In this document: positions 7,557 through 16,330 of the stretch, in pieces
Layout: every line of letters begins with the position of its first letter
Numbering within the stretch: position 1 is the first letter of the stretch
Source: Lachnospiraceae bacterium
Lineage (GTDB): Bacteria > Bacillota > Clostridia > Lachnospirales > Lachnospiraceae
Assembly: GCA_017619615.1 (NCBI GenBank)
Contig: JAFZRY010000005.1
Coordinates: forward strand, 21,226-85,225
Reading direction: 5' to 3'
DNA length: 64,000 nt
Position numbers and translations under genes: made by a program
The notes under the pieces: model-generated
What the model was told of the DNA's origin: nothing
Databases searched by the model: none
The model's input: the letters and a program-made list of their open reading frames with translations, nothing else

Positions 7557-9440
7557 TCACTCCTCTCTGATAGCGCCGAAGGGGCAGTTACCGATGCAGG
7601 CGCGGCACTGGACGCAGACGCTCTGATCGATGACGTGCGGTTTCCCCACCTGTCCGCTGATGGCTTCCACCGGGCAGTTCCGGGCGCACTTGGTGCAGCC
7701 CCGGCACTTGTCGGGATCGATGATCAGCCCGTGCTTCTTGCCGTTGCAGTGCGGGCAGTACTTGTCCACGACGTGCGCCAGATATTCGTTGCGGAAATAT
7801 TTCAGGGTGCTGAGCACCGGCTTGCAGGCCGTCTGGCCCAGGCCGCACAGCGAGGCCTCCGTAATGGTCTCCGCCAGGCTTTCCAGCAGGTCCAGGTCTT
7901 CCAGCGAGCCTTCGTTGTGAATGATCCGCTCCAGGATCTCCAGCATGCGCTTGGTGCCTTCGCGGCAGGGGACGCATTTGCCGCAGCTTTCATTCTGCGT
8001 GAAGTTCATGAAGAAGCGGGCGACTTCCACCATGCAGGTGTCCTCGTCCATGACGACCAGGCCGCCGGAGCCGATGATGGCGCCGACTTTCTTCAGCGAG
8101 TCGAAATCCATGGGCAGGTCCAGATGCTCCTCCGTCAGACAGCCGCCCGAAGGGCCGCCGATCTGCACGGCTTTGAATTTCTTGCCGTCCTTGATGCCGC
8201 CGCCGATGTCGAAGATCACCTGGCGCAGCGTGGTGCCCATGGGCACTTCCACCAGGCCGGTGTTGACCACGTTGCCGGTCAGCGCGAAGGTCTTGGTGCC
8301 GGGGGATTTTTCCGTGCCGATGCTGCGGTACCAGTCGGCGCCGTTCAGCACGATCTGCGGCACGTTGGCGTACGTTTCCACGTTGTTGAGCACCGTGGGC
8401 TTGCCCCACAGGCCCTGGTCCACGGTCCGGGGCGGTTTGACGCGGGGCATGCCGCGCTTGCCCTCGATGGAGGACGTCAAGGCGCTGCCTTCGCCGCAGA
8501 CGAACGCGCCGGCGCCGCGGTTGATGTGCATGTGGAAGTTAAAGCCGCTGCCCATGATGTCGTCGCCCAGCAGGCCCAGTTCCTCGGCCTTGGCGATGGC
8601 GATGCGCAGGCGCTTCACCGCCAGCGGATATTCGGCGCGGACGTAGATGTAGCCCTCGGTGGCCCCGGTGGCCACGCCCGCGATCAGCATGCCTTCCAGC
8701 ACGCTGTGGGGATTGCCTTCCATGACGCCCTGGTCCATGAACGCGCCGGGGTCGCCTTCGTCGCCGTTGCAGACGACGTATTTCACGTCGGACACGTTCC
8801 GCCGCACGCTTTCCCACTTGCGGCCGGCCGGGAATCCGCCGCCGCCGCGGCCGCGCAGGCCGGAATCGGAAATGGTCTGGCAGATCTCCTTGTCCGTCAT
8901 TTCGAACAGCGCCTTCTCAAACGCGCTGTAGCCGCCCAGGGCGATGTATTCCAGGATGTCCTCGGCGTCGCTCTTGCCGCTGTTCTTTAAGACGATCCGC
9001 TGCTGCAGCTTGTAGAACGGGATGTCGTCCCGGCGCTGATAGACCTGGCCGTCGCGCTGATACAGCAGGCGTTCGATCACTTCGCCGCCCAGCAGGGTCT
9101 TCTCGATGATCTCGTCGCAGTCCTCGACGTGCACGTGGGTGTACAGGATGTCCAGGGGCTCGATGCTCACCAGCGGGCCGATCTCGCAGAAACCGTGGCA
9201 GCCGCTCTTTTTCAGGTGCACGCCGCCTTCGCCGTGATCTTCCTCCCGCAGGGCGACCATCACGTTCAGGCCCCTCTTCGCGCAGGCTTCTTTTAAGTAA
9301 TCGTAGACTTTCATGGAGCCGCTGGCCACGCAGCCGGTGCCGGCGCAGACCAGGACTTTGAGCTGCTGTTTTTCCAGCAGGGCCCGGGCTTCCGCCTTCA
9401 GGGCTTCAAAGCCTTCGCGGGTCAGTTTCGTTTCAGCCAT
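7557..9440 (-). CDS. hydB: NADH-binding flavoprotein subunit of HydABC hydrogenase (NuoF-like)
   Basis: 627 residues with the usual HydB architecture: an N-terminal thioredoxin-like [2Fe-2S] domain (C32, C37, C81, C85), the NuoF core with the FMN/NADH glycine-rich stretch GLRGRGGGGFPAGRKW near residue 193, the ESCGKCVPCREGT cluster-binding motif near 480, and two C-terminal 4Fe-4S ferredoxin motifs (CRGCTKCARNCP and CVQCRACIGNCP). It binds FMN and NADH and hands electrons to HydA. Its ATG overlaps the hydC stop (ATGGCTGA), which implies translational coupling. Confidence 0.95.
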   Translation of the reverse strand: MAETKLTREGFEALKAEARALLEKQQLKVLVCAGTGCVASGSMKVYDYLKEACAKRGLNVMVALREEDHGEGGVHLKKSGCHGFCEIGPLVSIEPLDILYTHVHVEDCDEIIEKTLLGGEVIERLLYQRDGQVYQRRDDIPFYKLQQRIVLKNSGKSDAEDILEYIALGGYSAFEKALFEMTDKEICQTISDSGLRGRGGGGFPAGRKWESVRRNVSDVKYVVCNGDEGDPGAFMDQGVMEGNPHSVLEGMLIAGVATGATEGYIYVRAEYPLAVKRLRIAIAKAEELGLLGDDIMGSGFNFHMHINRGAGAFVCGEGSALTSSIEGKRGMPRVKPPRTVDQGLWGKPTVLNNVETYANVPQIVLNGADWYRSIGTEKSPGTKTFALTGNVVNTGLVEVPMGTTLRQVIFDIGGGIKDGKKFKAVQIGGPSGGCLTEEHLDLPMDFDSLKKVGAIIGSGGLVVMDEDTCMVEVARFFMNFTQNESCGKCVPCREGTKRMLEILERIIHNEGSLEDLDLLESLAETITEASLCGLGQTACKPVLSTLKYFRNEYLAHVVDKYCPHCNGKKHGLIIDPDKCRGCTKCARNCPVEAISGQVGKPHVIDQSVCVQCRACIGNCPFGAIREE

Positions 9441-9927
9441 TTTGCGCCTCCTTTGCCCGGATGTCTTCCAGCAGCGCGACCGCCGCTTCGGGGGTCATTT
9501 TGGCATGGACTTCATCGTTGATCGTCATGGCGGGGGCCAGGGAGCAGGCGCCCAGGCAGGCGACGGTCTCCAGGGTGAAGAGCAGGTCGGAAGACGTCTT
9601 CTGCTTGCCCTGCAGGCCCAGATATTCCCGCAGCCCGTCGTAGATCGGCTGGGATTTCCGGACGTGGCAGGCCGTGCCGTTGCACACCTTGATGATGTAT
9701 TTCCCTTTGGCTTCCAGGGAAAAGTTCTCATAGAAGGTGGCCACGCTGTAGACCTTGGCGACGCCGATGCCCAGTTTTTCCGCGATCTTTTCCAGAACGT
9801 CCTGGCTCAGATACTTGTACTCGGCCTGGATATCCTGCATGATCGCGATGATGTTCTCCCGCCGGCAGCCGTAAGAGTCGATGATCTCTTCCGCGCGCCG
9901 GACCATTGCTTCGTTTGCAGCATCCAT
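9433..9927 (-). CDS. hydC: NuoE-like [2Fe-2S] subunit of HydABC hydrogenase
   Basis: 164 residues of the complex I 24-kDa (NuoE) family. The four cluster cysteines lie in CNGTACHVRKS and ETVACLGACSLAP. It is the first gene of the hyd operon and its partner is HydB. Start 9927 was chosen because AAGGAGG lies 11 bases upstream and the protein then begins like other NuoE homologues; a longer frame to 10014 would run into the promoter. A sigma-A promoter (TTGACG, 17, TATGAT) is placed 44 bases upstream. Confidence 0.9.
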   Translation of the reverse strand: MDAANEAMVRRAEEIIDSYGCRRENIIAIMQDIQAEYKYLSQDVLEKIAEKLGIGVAKVYSVATFYENFSLEAKGKYIIKVCNGTACHVRKSQPIYDGLREYLGLQGKQKTSSDLLFTLETVACLGACSLAPAMTINDEVHAKMTPEAAVALLEDIRAKEAQNG

Positions 9928-9970
9928 AGGTGATCTGTCCTCCTTTTCAGTTTTCGGGATCAGCAGAGTA

Positions 9971-9999
9971 ATCATAACAAACAAAAAAGATGCCGTCAA
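9971..9999 (-). promoter_or_regulatory. Sigma-A promoter of the hydCBA operon
   Basis: Minus strand -35 TTGACG (9994-9999), 17-base spacer, -10 TATGAT (9971-9976). The -35 element lies inside the loop and 5' arm of the fbp terminator hairpin (9989-10015), so termination of one operon and initiation of the next share the same bases. Confidence 0.7.
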
Positions 10000-10015
10000 G
10001 ATTTCCGACGGCATC
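9980..10015 (-). terminator. Rho-independent terminator of fbp
   Basis: Minus-strand stem GATGCCGTC / GACGGCATC (9-bp perfect, 9-base loop) followed by TTTTTTGTTTGTT. It starts 24 bases after the fbp stop codon. Confidence 0.85.
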
Positions 10016-10038
10016 GGGCAAACGGAAAAGGGGGATAT

Positions 10039-12024
10039 TTACTTGTGCGCTTCTTTCACCACGCCGTCGCGGTAGGCCTGCAGCAGGGCTTTCAGGTCGT
10101 CCACCTGGGCCTGCAGCTCGCGGCCCATGTCGGTGTCGCGGACTTTCAGGCGCTGCTCCATGCGCTCGAAGATGACGGGGGTGGAGTCGATGTCGAAGTT
10201 CTCCTCCAGCGCCTTTTCCTTGCCGGCGAAGGGCTGGTGGGAGACGATGCGGTAGTGTTCCGCGTTGAAGACCAGGGTGTAGCCCGCGATGCCGCTGGTG
10301 GGCTGGTAGGCCTTGCAGAAGCCGCCGTCGATCACGATCAGCTTGCCGCCGCCCTTGACGGGGCTCTCGCCCTTGCCGGTCTTCACCGGCACGTGGCCGT
10401 TCACGATGTGGCAGTGCGGGCCTTCGAGCCCGAATTCCTTCAGCAGATACTCGCAGATCTCCTGCTTTTCGTACAGCTTGTAATACGCGTTCTTCGGCTC
10501 CGCCCACGCGGCCTCGTCCCTGATCAGCCGGCGCTCGAACGTGGTCATGCAGTCCTTGCCGAACAGCGGGCTGTTGCGGCCGGCCCACAGGAACCACAGG
10601 AAATCCTTGCCGCGTTCCTTGTCCGGGGATCCGACCTTGTAGTAATACGCCTGGCGCGCGGCCTTGTCCGCGTAATCGAACAGCGCGCGGCCTTTCCGTT
10701 CCTTGCCGCCCAGCGTGAAGGTGAGCAGCTCGCCGTCCGGGGTCATCGGGACGCAGCCGTGGAAGATCAGGTTGCCGTTGCAGATCTTGTAGAAGCTGCC
10801 CTTCGAATACAGGAAGCGCACGTGGGCCTGCAGCTTTTCGCTGTGCAGGAAGGAGGCGGTCAGCTGGCGGATCACGCTGTCCTCCTCCGGGGTCAGCGCG
10901 TACGGGTCGGCCGGGTCCACGGTGGGCAGGTCGGTATCCGCGAGCGGCCAGGCGACGCCGTTCTTGGTGACGCATTTATTCGCGTAATCGATCTTGTCCA
11001 GCAGCAGGCGGTCGTCCATGCCGTATTCCGGGTGGCGCAGGATCTTCTGGCCCTCCAGCTTGAACAGGATCACAGTGATGGCCTTGTGCATGCGGGCGGA
11101 GAGGAGCTTGTCCTTTTCGGTGTACTGCGCGGCGTCGTCCCCGGTGAGTTTGACCTTAAAGCAGGAGACGTCGTGGTCTTTATAGACTTCGTTCGCGAAG
11201 ACGGAGAGGGGGCGCAGGGAGATGCCGTAGCCGGTCTCGATGACCTCCAGGTTGTTGTAATGGATGGAGTTGGAGACGACGGTGGCGACCAGCGTGCGGC
11301 TGCCGCAGGCGGCGCCCATCCAGAGGATGTCGTGGTTGCCCCACTGGACGTCCACGTTGTGGTAGTTCATCAGGTCGTCCAGGATCACGTCGGCGCGCGG
11401 GCCGCGGTCGAAGATGTCGCCCGCCAGGTGGAGCTGGTCCACCATCCGCTTGATCACGTCCGCCAGCGCGGCGATCAGGCCGTCCGCCTGGTCGATCTCG
11501 ATGACCGTCGCGATGATGTTCTCGAAATAATCGTGCTTCTCCGCCTCGCTGCTGTGCGTCTGGATGAGTTCCTCGATGATGTACGCGTAGTCCGGGGACA
11601 GCGATTTGCGCACCTTGGAGCGCGAATACCGCGCGGAGACCGAACGCGCCAGCTCCACCAGCCGGTGCAGCGTGATGCGGTACCACTCGCCCGGGTCCTT
11701 CAGCGTGGGCAGGATGCGTTTCAGCTTCTCTTTGGGATAGTAGATCAGCGTCGCCAGCTGGTCCCGGTCCTCCAGGGACACCGTGTCGCCGAACAGTTCG
11801 TCGATCCGCTGGCGGACGACGCCGGAGCACGCGTTGATCAGGTGCCGGAACGCCTCGTGCTCACCGTGCACGTCGGAAATGAAATGCTCGCAGCCCTTGG
11901 GCAGGTTCATGATGGCCTGCAGGTTGATGATCTCCCGCCCGGCGTCCTTCACCGTGGGGAATTCGCGGGCGAGCAGGGTCAGGTAGCGCAGTTCTTCGAG
12001 GGAATACTGACGGGTGTCTTTCAT
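10039..12024 (-). CDS. fbp: Fructose-1,6-bisphosphatase, class III
   Basis: 661 residues, the size of the Firmicutes class III enzyme. Metallophosphatase-type motifs are present: SDVHGEHEAF near the N terminus, GDIFDRGPRAD and WGNHDI. It removes the 1-phosphate of fructose 1,6-bisphosphate in gluconeogenesis, in the cytoplasm. Start 12024 follows GCGAGG and matches the usual N terminus (KDTRQYSLEELRYLTLLA); an upstream Met at 12099 lies over the leader. It is transcribed alone: its own promoter is at 12091-12119 and a strong terminator follows. It is divergent from the glycolytic aldolase gene, so opposing steps of the pathway flank one control region. Confidence 0.95.
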   Translation of the reverse strand: MKDTRQYSLEELRYLTLLAREFPTVKDAGREIINLQAIMNLPKGCEHFISDVHGEHEAFRHLINACSGVVRQRIDELFGDTVSLEDRDQLATLIYYPKEKLKRILPTLKDPGEWYRITLHRLVELARSVSARYSRSKVRKSLSPDYAYIIEELIQTHSSEAEKHDYFENIIATVIEIDQADGLIAALADVIKRMVDQLHLAGDIFDRGPRADVILDDLMNYHNVDVQWGNHDILWMGAACGSRTLVATVVSNSIHYNNLEVIETGYGISLRPLSVFANEVYKDHDVSCFKVKLTGDDAAQYTEKDKLLSARMHKAITVILFKLEGQKILRHPEYGMDDRLLLDKIDYANKCVTKNGVAWPLADTDLPTVDPADPYALTPEEDSVIRQLTASFLHSEKLQAHVRFLYSKGSFYKICNGNLIFHGCVPMTPDGELLTFTLGGKERKGRALFDYADKAARQAYYYKVGSPDKERGKDFLWFLWAGRNSPLFGKDCMTTFERRLIRDEAAWAEPKNAYYKLYEKQEICEYLLKEFGLEGPHCHIVNGHVPVKTGKGESPVKGGGKLIVIDGGFCKAYQPTSGIAGYTLVFNAEHYRIVSHQPFAGKEKALEENFDIDSTPVIFERMEQRLKVRDTDMGRELQAQVDDLKALLQAYRDGVVKEAHK

Positions 12025-12055
12025 GATAGGCCTCGCTGTGGTCGGAATTTGTCGG

Positions 12056-12076
12056 AAAAACCGCCGGAGACCGGCG
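12056..12076 (-). terminator. Terminator-like hairpin in the fbp leader
   Basis: Minus strand CGCCGG-TCT-CCGGCG followed by GTTTTTCC, between the predicted fbp promoter and its start codon. It could attenuate transcription or stabilise the 5' end. The stem is only 6 bp but all G-C. Confidence 0.45.
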
Positions 12077-12090
12077 CTTTCTTTTTTATC

Positions 12091-12119
12091 AGAATACATT
12101 ATTTGAGAGGCGTATGCAA
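12091..12119 (-). promoter_or_regulatory. Sigma-A promoter of fbp
   Basis: Minus strand -35 TTGCAT (12114-12119), 17-base spacer, -10 TATTCT (12091-12096). Predicted leader about 60 bases. Confidence 0.55.
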
Positions 12120-12227
12120 GAGGAAACGGAAGCGAAAAAACGGCCGGAACGGGGCCGGAACCGCCCGCTTCTACTAAAGATAGTAGGTGCGACGGGCCGA
12201 AATGCCATATCTTGTGAAAAAATGTGC

Positions 12228-12255
12228 TTGTATATTCTCCGCAGTGTGATATAAT
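12228..12255 (+). promoter_or_regulatory. Sigma-A promoter of fba
   Basis: -35 TTGTAT (12228-12233), 16-base spacer, perfect -10 TATAAT (12250-12255), 33 bases before the aldolase start codon. Confidence 0.7.
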
Positions 12256-12288
12256 GTCGGAGATTAAACACCAGGAGGTTTGTTTACT

Positions 12289-13248
12289 ATGCCCTTAGTC
12301 ACCAGTTCCGAAATGTTTGCGAAAGCCTACAACGGCGGTTACGCCATCGGCGCTTTTAACGTCAACAACATGGAGATCATCCAGGGCATCACCGAAGCCG
12401 GCAAAGAGCTGAACGCCCCCCTGATCCTGCAGGTGTCCAAGGGCGCCCGCGCGTACGCGAACCCCATCTACCTGAAGAAACTGGTGGAAGCGGCCGTGGA
12501 AGACACCGGCCTGCCGATCTGCCTGCACCTGGATCACGGCGATTCCTTCGAGACCTGCAAGAGCTGCATCGACGGCGGCTTCACCTCCGTCATGATCGAC
12601 ATGTCCGCGGCCCCGTTCGAGGACAACATCGCCGTCACCAAGCAGGTGGTGGAATATGCGCACGACCGCGGCGTGGTCGTGGAAGCCGAGCTGGGCACGC
12701 TGGCCGGCATCGAGGATGAAGTGAGCCACGCGGTGGGTTCCTACACCCGTCCCGAGGACGTGCAGGAATTCGTGGAGCGCACCGGCTGCGACTCCCTGGC
12801 CATCGCCATCGGCACCAGCCACGGCGCCTACAAGTTTAAACCCGAGCAGTGCACCCGCGATGAGAACGGCATCCTGCAGCCCCCGCCCCTGCGCTTCGAT
12901 ATCCTGGAAGAAGTGTCCCGCCGCCTGCCCGGTTTCCCGATCGTGCTGCACGGCTCTTCCTCCGTCCCGCAGGAATTCGTGAAGATCATCAACACCTACG
13001 GCGGCGCCATGCCCGATGCGGTGGGCGTGCCCGAGGATCAGCTGCGCCAGGCGGCCCGCATGGCGGTCTGCAAGATCAACATCGACTCCGATATCCGTCT
13101 GGCCATGACGGCCACCATCCGCAAGTATTTCGCGGAGCATCCGGCGGATTTCGATCCCCGCCAGTACTTAAAGCCCGCCCGCGCCGCCGTGAAGGCCATG
13201 GTCGCGCACAAGCTGGTGAACGTGCTGGGCTGCGACGGCAAGGCCTGA
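12289..13248 (+). CDS. fba: Fructose-bisphosphate aldolase, class II
   Basis: 319 residues. Class II zinc-aldolase motifs: HLDHGDS (zinc His and catalytic Asp, residues about 82-88), EAELGTLAG, GTSHGAYKF and LHGSSSVP, with NIDSD near the C terminus for phosphate binding. It splits fructose 1,6-bisphosphate into dihydroxyacetone phosphate and glyceraldehyde 3-phosphate. ATG 12289 is 10 bases after a perfect AGGAGG (12273-12278); a TTG at 12280 in frame is too close to that site. A promoter lies just upstream and a hairpin (13274-13298) follows, so it is probably monocistronic. Confidence 0.95.
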   Translation: MPLVTSSEMFAKAYNGGYAIGAFNVNNMEIIQGITEAGKELNAPLILQVSKGARAYANPIYLKKLVEAAVEDTGLPICLHLDHGDSFETCKSCIDGGFTSVMIDMSAAPFEDNIAVTKQVVEYAHDRGVVVEAELGTLAGIEDEVSHAVGSYTRPEDVQEFVERTGCDSLAIAIGTSHGAYKFKPEQCTRDENGILQPPPLRFDILEEVSRRLPGFPIVLHGSSSVPQEFVKIINTYGGAMPDAVGVPEDQLRQAARMAVCKINIDSDIRLAMTATIRKYFAEHPADFDPRQYLKPARAAVKAMVAHKLVNVLGCDGKA

Positions 13249-13273
13249 TATTTGCCGCAACTGATACGACCGC

Positions 13274-13298
13274 AGGGGCCGATGGCCGTCGGCCCCTG
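13274..13298. repeat. Family B hairpin after fba
   Basis: AGGGGCCGA / TCGGCCCCT, a perfect 9-bp stem with a 6-base loop, 26 bases after the fba stop. It may terminate or protect the fba transcript, although no long T-run follows. Confidence 0.6.
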
Positions 13299-13348
13299 AT
13301 GGTATTTTGCCTGACAGCAACAAATCGTTATACAAGGAGCATTACTTC

Positions 13349-14638
13349 ATGCGTTATGTCATGAAAGGCGGCAACCCCTTAGCCGGGGAAGTCACCATCA
13401 GCGGAGCAAAGAACGCGGCGCTCGGCATCCTGGCGGCAGCCATCATGTCCGACGAGACCGTTACCATAGAGAACCTGCCGGACGTCCGCGACGTGGCCGT
13501 CCTGCTGGACGCCTTCCGGGAGATCGGCGTGCTGGTCGACCGGGTGGACCGCCACACCGTCAAACTGAACGGCGGCAACATCTTCACCGCCTGCGCGGAC
13601 AATCCGTCCATCCGGAAGATCCGGGCGGGCTATTACCTGCTGGGCGCTCTCCTGGGCAAGTACCACCACGCGGAGGTCGCCATGCCCGGCGGCTGCAACA
13701 TCGGCACCCGTCCCATCGACCAGCACTTAAAGGGCTTCCGCCTGCTGGGCGCCGTGCATGAAAACAACAACAGCCGGGTGATCCTGGACGCGAAGGACCT
13801 GCACGGGGCGCATATCTATCTGGACATGGCTTCGGTGGGCGCCACCATCAACCTGATGCTGGCAGCGTCGCTGGCCCGCGGCACCACGATCATCGAGAAC
13901 GCGGCCAAGGAGCCCCACATCGTGGACGTGGCCAACATGCTCAACTCCATGGGCGCGAAGATCAAGGGCGCCGGCATGGACGTGATCCGCATCACCGGCG
14001 TGGAGAAGCTGCACGGCACGGAATACACCATCATCCCGGACCAGATCGAGGCGGGGACGTTCATGATGGCCGCGGCCGTCACCAAGGGCGACGTGACCGT
14101 GAAGCGCATCATCCCCCAGCACATGGACGCCATTTCCGCCAAGCTGCTGGAAATGGGCTGCGAAGTGATCGAGCAGGGCGACTCCATCCGCGTGGTGGGC
14201 CGGCCGACCCTGTATTCCTGCAACGTGAAGACGCTGCCGTACCCCGGCTTCCCGACCGACATGCAGCCCCAGATGGGGGTCGCGCTGTGCCTGGCGGAGG
14301 GCGTGGGCACCATCACCGAAAGCATTTTCGAGAACCGCTTCAAATACGTGGACGAACTCAGCAAGATGGGCGCGGACACGGAAGTGAAGGGCTCCATCGC
14401 CATCTTCAAGGGCAGCGGTCCGCTCAAGGGCGCCGAACTGGTCGCACCGGACCTGCGCGCCGGCGCCGCGCTGGTGCTGGCCGGCCTGGCCGCCGAGGGC
14501 ATCACCGTGGTGGACCAGGTGGACTACGTGCTGCGCGGATACGAGGACTTTGACAAGAAGCTGCAGGGACTGGGAGCGGAGATCCGCTTGGCTGAAACGG
14601 ACGAGGACGTCAAGAAGATCAAGTTCCAGATCAGTTAA
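13349..14638 (+). CDS. murA: UDP-N-acetylglucosamine 1-carboxyvinyltransferase
   Basis: 429 residues. The enolpyruvyl-transferase motifs are clear: GAKNAAL with the substrate-binding Lys-Asn (21-22), and MPGGCNIGTRPID with the phosphoenolpyruvate-binding, fosfomycin-sensitive Cys116. It adds enolpyruvate to UDP-GlcNAc, the first committed step of peptidoglycan synthesis, in the cytoplasm. The start at 13349 has AAGGAG 9 bases before it; a longer frame from 13307 begins inside a hairpin-rich spacer. Bacillota often carry two paralogues (MurA and MurZ); which one this is cannot be decided here. Confidence 0.95.
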   Translation: MRYVMKGGNPLAGEVTISGAKNAALGILAAAIMSDETVTIENLPDVRDVAVLLDAFREIGVLVDRVDRHTVKLNGGNIFTACADNPSIRKIRAGYYLLGALLGKYHHAEVAMPGGCNIGTRPIDQHLKGFRLLGAVHENNNSRVILDAKDLHGAHIYLDMASVGATINLMLAASLARGTTIIENAAKEPHIVDVANMLNSMGAKIKGAGMDVIRITGVEKLHGTEYTIIPDQIEAGTFMMAAAVTKGDVTVKRIIPQHMDAISAKLLEMGCEVIEQGDSIRVVGRPTLYSCNVKTLPYPGFPTDMQPQMGVALCLAEGVGTITESIFENRFKYVDELSKMGADTEVKGSIAIFKGSGPLKGAELVAPDLRAGAALVLAGLAAEGITVVDQVDYVLRGYEDFDKKLQGLGAEIRLAETDEDVKKIKFQIS

Positions 14639-14649
14639 AGAAATACGCA

Positions 14650-14668
14650 GGGCGGCCGCTGGCCGCCC
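14650..14668. repeat. Family B hairpin between murA and metK
   Basis: GGGCGGCC / GGCCGCCC, 8-bp perfect stem with a 3-base loop. No riboswitch-like structure is visible in this 64-base gap. Confidence 0.6.
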
Positions 14669-14702
14669 GCTTTGACCCCGGTCACACGGAAAGGACATAT
14701 TT

Positions 14703-15890
14703 ATGGAAAGAAAACTCTTTACCTCCGAATCGGTCACCGAAGGACATCCCGATAAAATGTGCGATGCCATCTCCGACGCCATCCTGGACGAGCTGCTGAA
14801 GCAGGATCCGCAGAGCCGCGTGGCCTGTGAAACGCTGACCTCCACCGGGTTCGTCGTCGTCATGGGCGAGATCACGACCAAGGGCTATGTCGACATCCAG
14901 AAAGTCGTGCGCGACACGGTGCTGGAGATCGGCTACGACCGGGCCAAGAAGGGCTTTGACGGGCAGAGCTGCGCGGTCTTCACCGCCATCGACGAGCAGA
15001 GCCCCGACATCGCCATGGGCGTGAACGACGCGTTGGAGGAGCGCGGCGAGGGCCTGGCGGACAACATCGGCGCCGGCGACCCGGGCATGATGTTCGGCTA
15101 CGCCTCGAACGAGACGCCCGAGCTGATGCCGTATCCCATTTCGCTGGCCCACAAGCTGGCGCGCCGTCTGACGGAAGTGCGGAAAAACGGCACGCTGCCT
15201 TATCTGCGGCCGGACGGCAAAACGCAGGTGACCATCGAATACGACGAGGACGGGCGCCCCTACTCCATCGACAACGTGATCGTTTCCGCGCAGCACGCCC
15301 CGGAAGTTTCGCAGGAGCAGCTGCACGCCGACATCAGGCAGTACGTGCTGGATCCGGTCCTGCCCAAGGAGATGTTGACGGAGCGCACGCGCTTCCTGAT
15401 CAACCCGACCGGGCGCTTCGTAATCGGCGGGCCGCAGGGCGATTCCGGCCTGACCGGCCGCAAGATCATCGTGGACACCTACGGCGGCATGGCCCGCCAC
15501 GGCGGCGGCGCGTTCTCCGGCAAGGACCCGACCAAGGTGGACCGCTCGGCGGCTTATGCGGCGCGCTACGTGGCCAAGAACATCGTGGCCGCGGGCCTGG
15601 CGGACCGCTGCGAGCTGCAGCTGGCCTATGCCATCGGTGTCGCGGAGCCCACGTCCGTGCAGATCGACACGTTCGGCACCGGCAAGATCAGCAATGAAAA
15701 GCTGGTGGAGATCGTGCGCAAGCATTTCGACCTGCGTCCGGCCGGCATCATTAAGATGCTGGACCTGCTCCGGCCCATCTACAAGAAGACGGCCGCGTAC
15801 GGGCACTTCGGCCGGGAGGACGAGGATTTCACCTGGGAGAAAACGGACAGGGCGGAAGAACTGAAGCAGTATCTGCCGCAGAATGCATAA
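14703..15890 (+). CDS. metK: S-adenosylmethionine synthetase
   Basis: 395 residues, the standard length. Motifs: GHPDK near the N terminus (ATP/methionine binding), [12 protein letters not shown] near 120, and [19 protein letters not shown] near 262-280 (P-loop-like phosphate binding). The second motif has Pro where the widespread form is GAGDQG. It makes S-adenosylmethionine from methionine and ATP as a tetramer. AAAGGA precedes the ATG by 8 bases. A G-C-rich terminator follows at 15927. The methyltransferase gene at 16.4 kb, which would use its product, is on the other strand and not in an operon with it. Confidence 0.95.
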   Translation: MERKLFTSESVTEGHPDKMCDAISDAILDELLKQDPQSRVACETLTSTGFVVVMGEITTKGYVDIQKVVRDTVLEIGYDRAKKGFDGQSCAVFTAIDEQSPDIAMGVNDALEERGEGLADNIGAGDPGMMFGYASNETPELMPYPISLAHKLARRLTEVRKNGTLPYLRPDGKTQVTIEYDEDGRPYSIDNVIVSAQHAPEVSQEQLHADIRQYVLDPVLPKEMLTERTRFLINPTGRFVIGGPQGDSGLTGRKIIVDTYGGMARHGGGAFSGKDPTKVDRSAAYAARYVAKNIVAAGLADRCELQLAYAIGVAEPTSVQIDTFGTGKISNEKLVEIVRKHFDLRPAGIIKMLDLLRPIYKKTAAYGHFGREDEDFTWEKTDRAEELKQYLPQNA

Positions 15891-15926
15891 GCGGCGGAAA
15901 CGGATGAGTACACACAAAATAATAAG

Positions 15927-15958
15927 CGGGCGGTTCCTGAAAAGGACCGCCCGTTTTC
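15927..15958 (+). terminator. Terminator after metK
   Basis: Stem CGGGCGGTTCC / GGACCGCCCG (one bulged base) with a 6-base loop and TTTTC tail, 36 bases after the metK stop. Confidence 0.75.
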
Positions 15959-16055
15959 TGTGAACAATACCGGATAATAATGAATAATGGGTATAAGAAT
16001 GCGTCAATTTTCATCACAGCAAAGAAAAGGTTTCACACACGAATTCCGGGTTCCC

Positions 16056-16064
16056 TGATACAAT
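16056..16064 (+). promoter_or_regulatory. Extended -10 promoter for the holin-like toxin mRNA
   Basis: TG-A-TACAAT fits an extended -10 element; no good -35 was found. It would start the mRNA near 16071, giving a long 5' leader of about 120 bases that begins with a strong hairpin (16069-16103), as in other type I toxin messages. Confidence 0.4.
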
Positions 16065-16103
16065 AAAACTGCCCGCTCCGGCGTGAGTACGCAGAGCGGG
16101 CAG
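16060..16103 (-). terminator. Terminator of the putative antisense RNA
   Basis: Minus strand CTGCCCGCTC / GAGCGGGCAG with a 15-base loop, then TTTTATTG. The same bases read on the plus strand form the predicted 5' hairpin of the toxin mRNA. Confidence 0.55.
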
Positions 16104-16127
16104 GGCTTGCCGGGACAGGGCGGTCGA

Positions 16128-16330
16128 CTCCTCGCGCGTGGAGGAGTGCTGTTTCCTCCTCCGATCCTTTAGGGAAAGGGGGTGGTGCCATGAACGTTGC
16201 ATTCAGTGACCTGATTCAGTTAGGTATACTGATCGTGGCAGTCATTGCATTATGTTTGAAACATAAAAACAGGTAACCGCCGCCTCCCTTCAGCCGGAAC
16301 GGCAGGTTACCTGTCAATCCGCGCGAGGAG
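16128..16330 (+). other. Long-range inverted repeat bracketing the toxin gene
   Basis: CTCCTCGCGCG at 16128-16138 is exactly complementary to CGCGCGAGGAG at 16320-16330, one on each side of the small coding sequence. A local stem AGGTAACC / GGTTACCT (16271-16312) overlaps the stop codon. 5'-3' pairing of this sort blocks translation in known type I toxin mRNAs. Confidence 0.5.
16190..16276 (+). CDS. Small holin-like toxin peptide (type I toxin candidate)
   Basis: 28 residues: an N-terminal MNVAFSDLIQLG, one hydrophobic helix (about residues 11-23, LGILIVAVIALCL) and a basic tail KHKNR. This is the layout of the short peptides annotated as putative holin-like toxins in Bacillota, which include the TxpA group: DxL..FG/LG start, single membrane segment, Lys-rich end. 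A strong AGGGGGTGG site precedes the ATG. The message has long, structured untranslated regions and a good promoter faces it on the opposite strand. Together these point to a type I toxin whose product would act on the cell membrane. Toxicity itself is not shown by sequence. Confidence 0.65.
   Translation: MNVAFSDLIQLGILIVAVIALCLKHKNR

Noticed and set aside
10045-12177. A 710-codon open frame on the plus strand
   Set aside because: Antisense to fbp, with biased shadow composition; fbp has metal-binding motifs, promoter and terminator.
14639-14702. SAM riboswitch before metK
   Set aside because: The gap is only 64 bases and holds just a family B hairpin; none of the S-box core is present.
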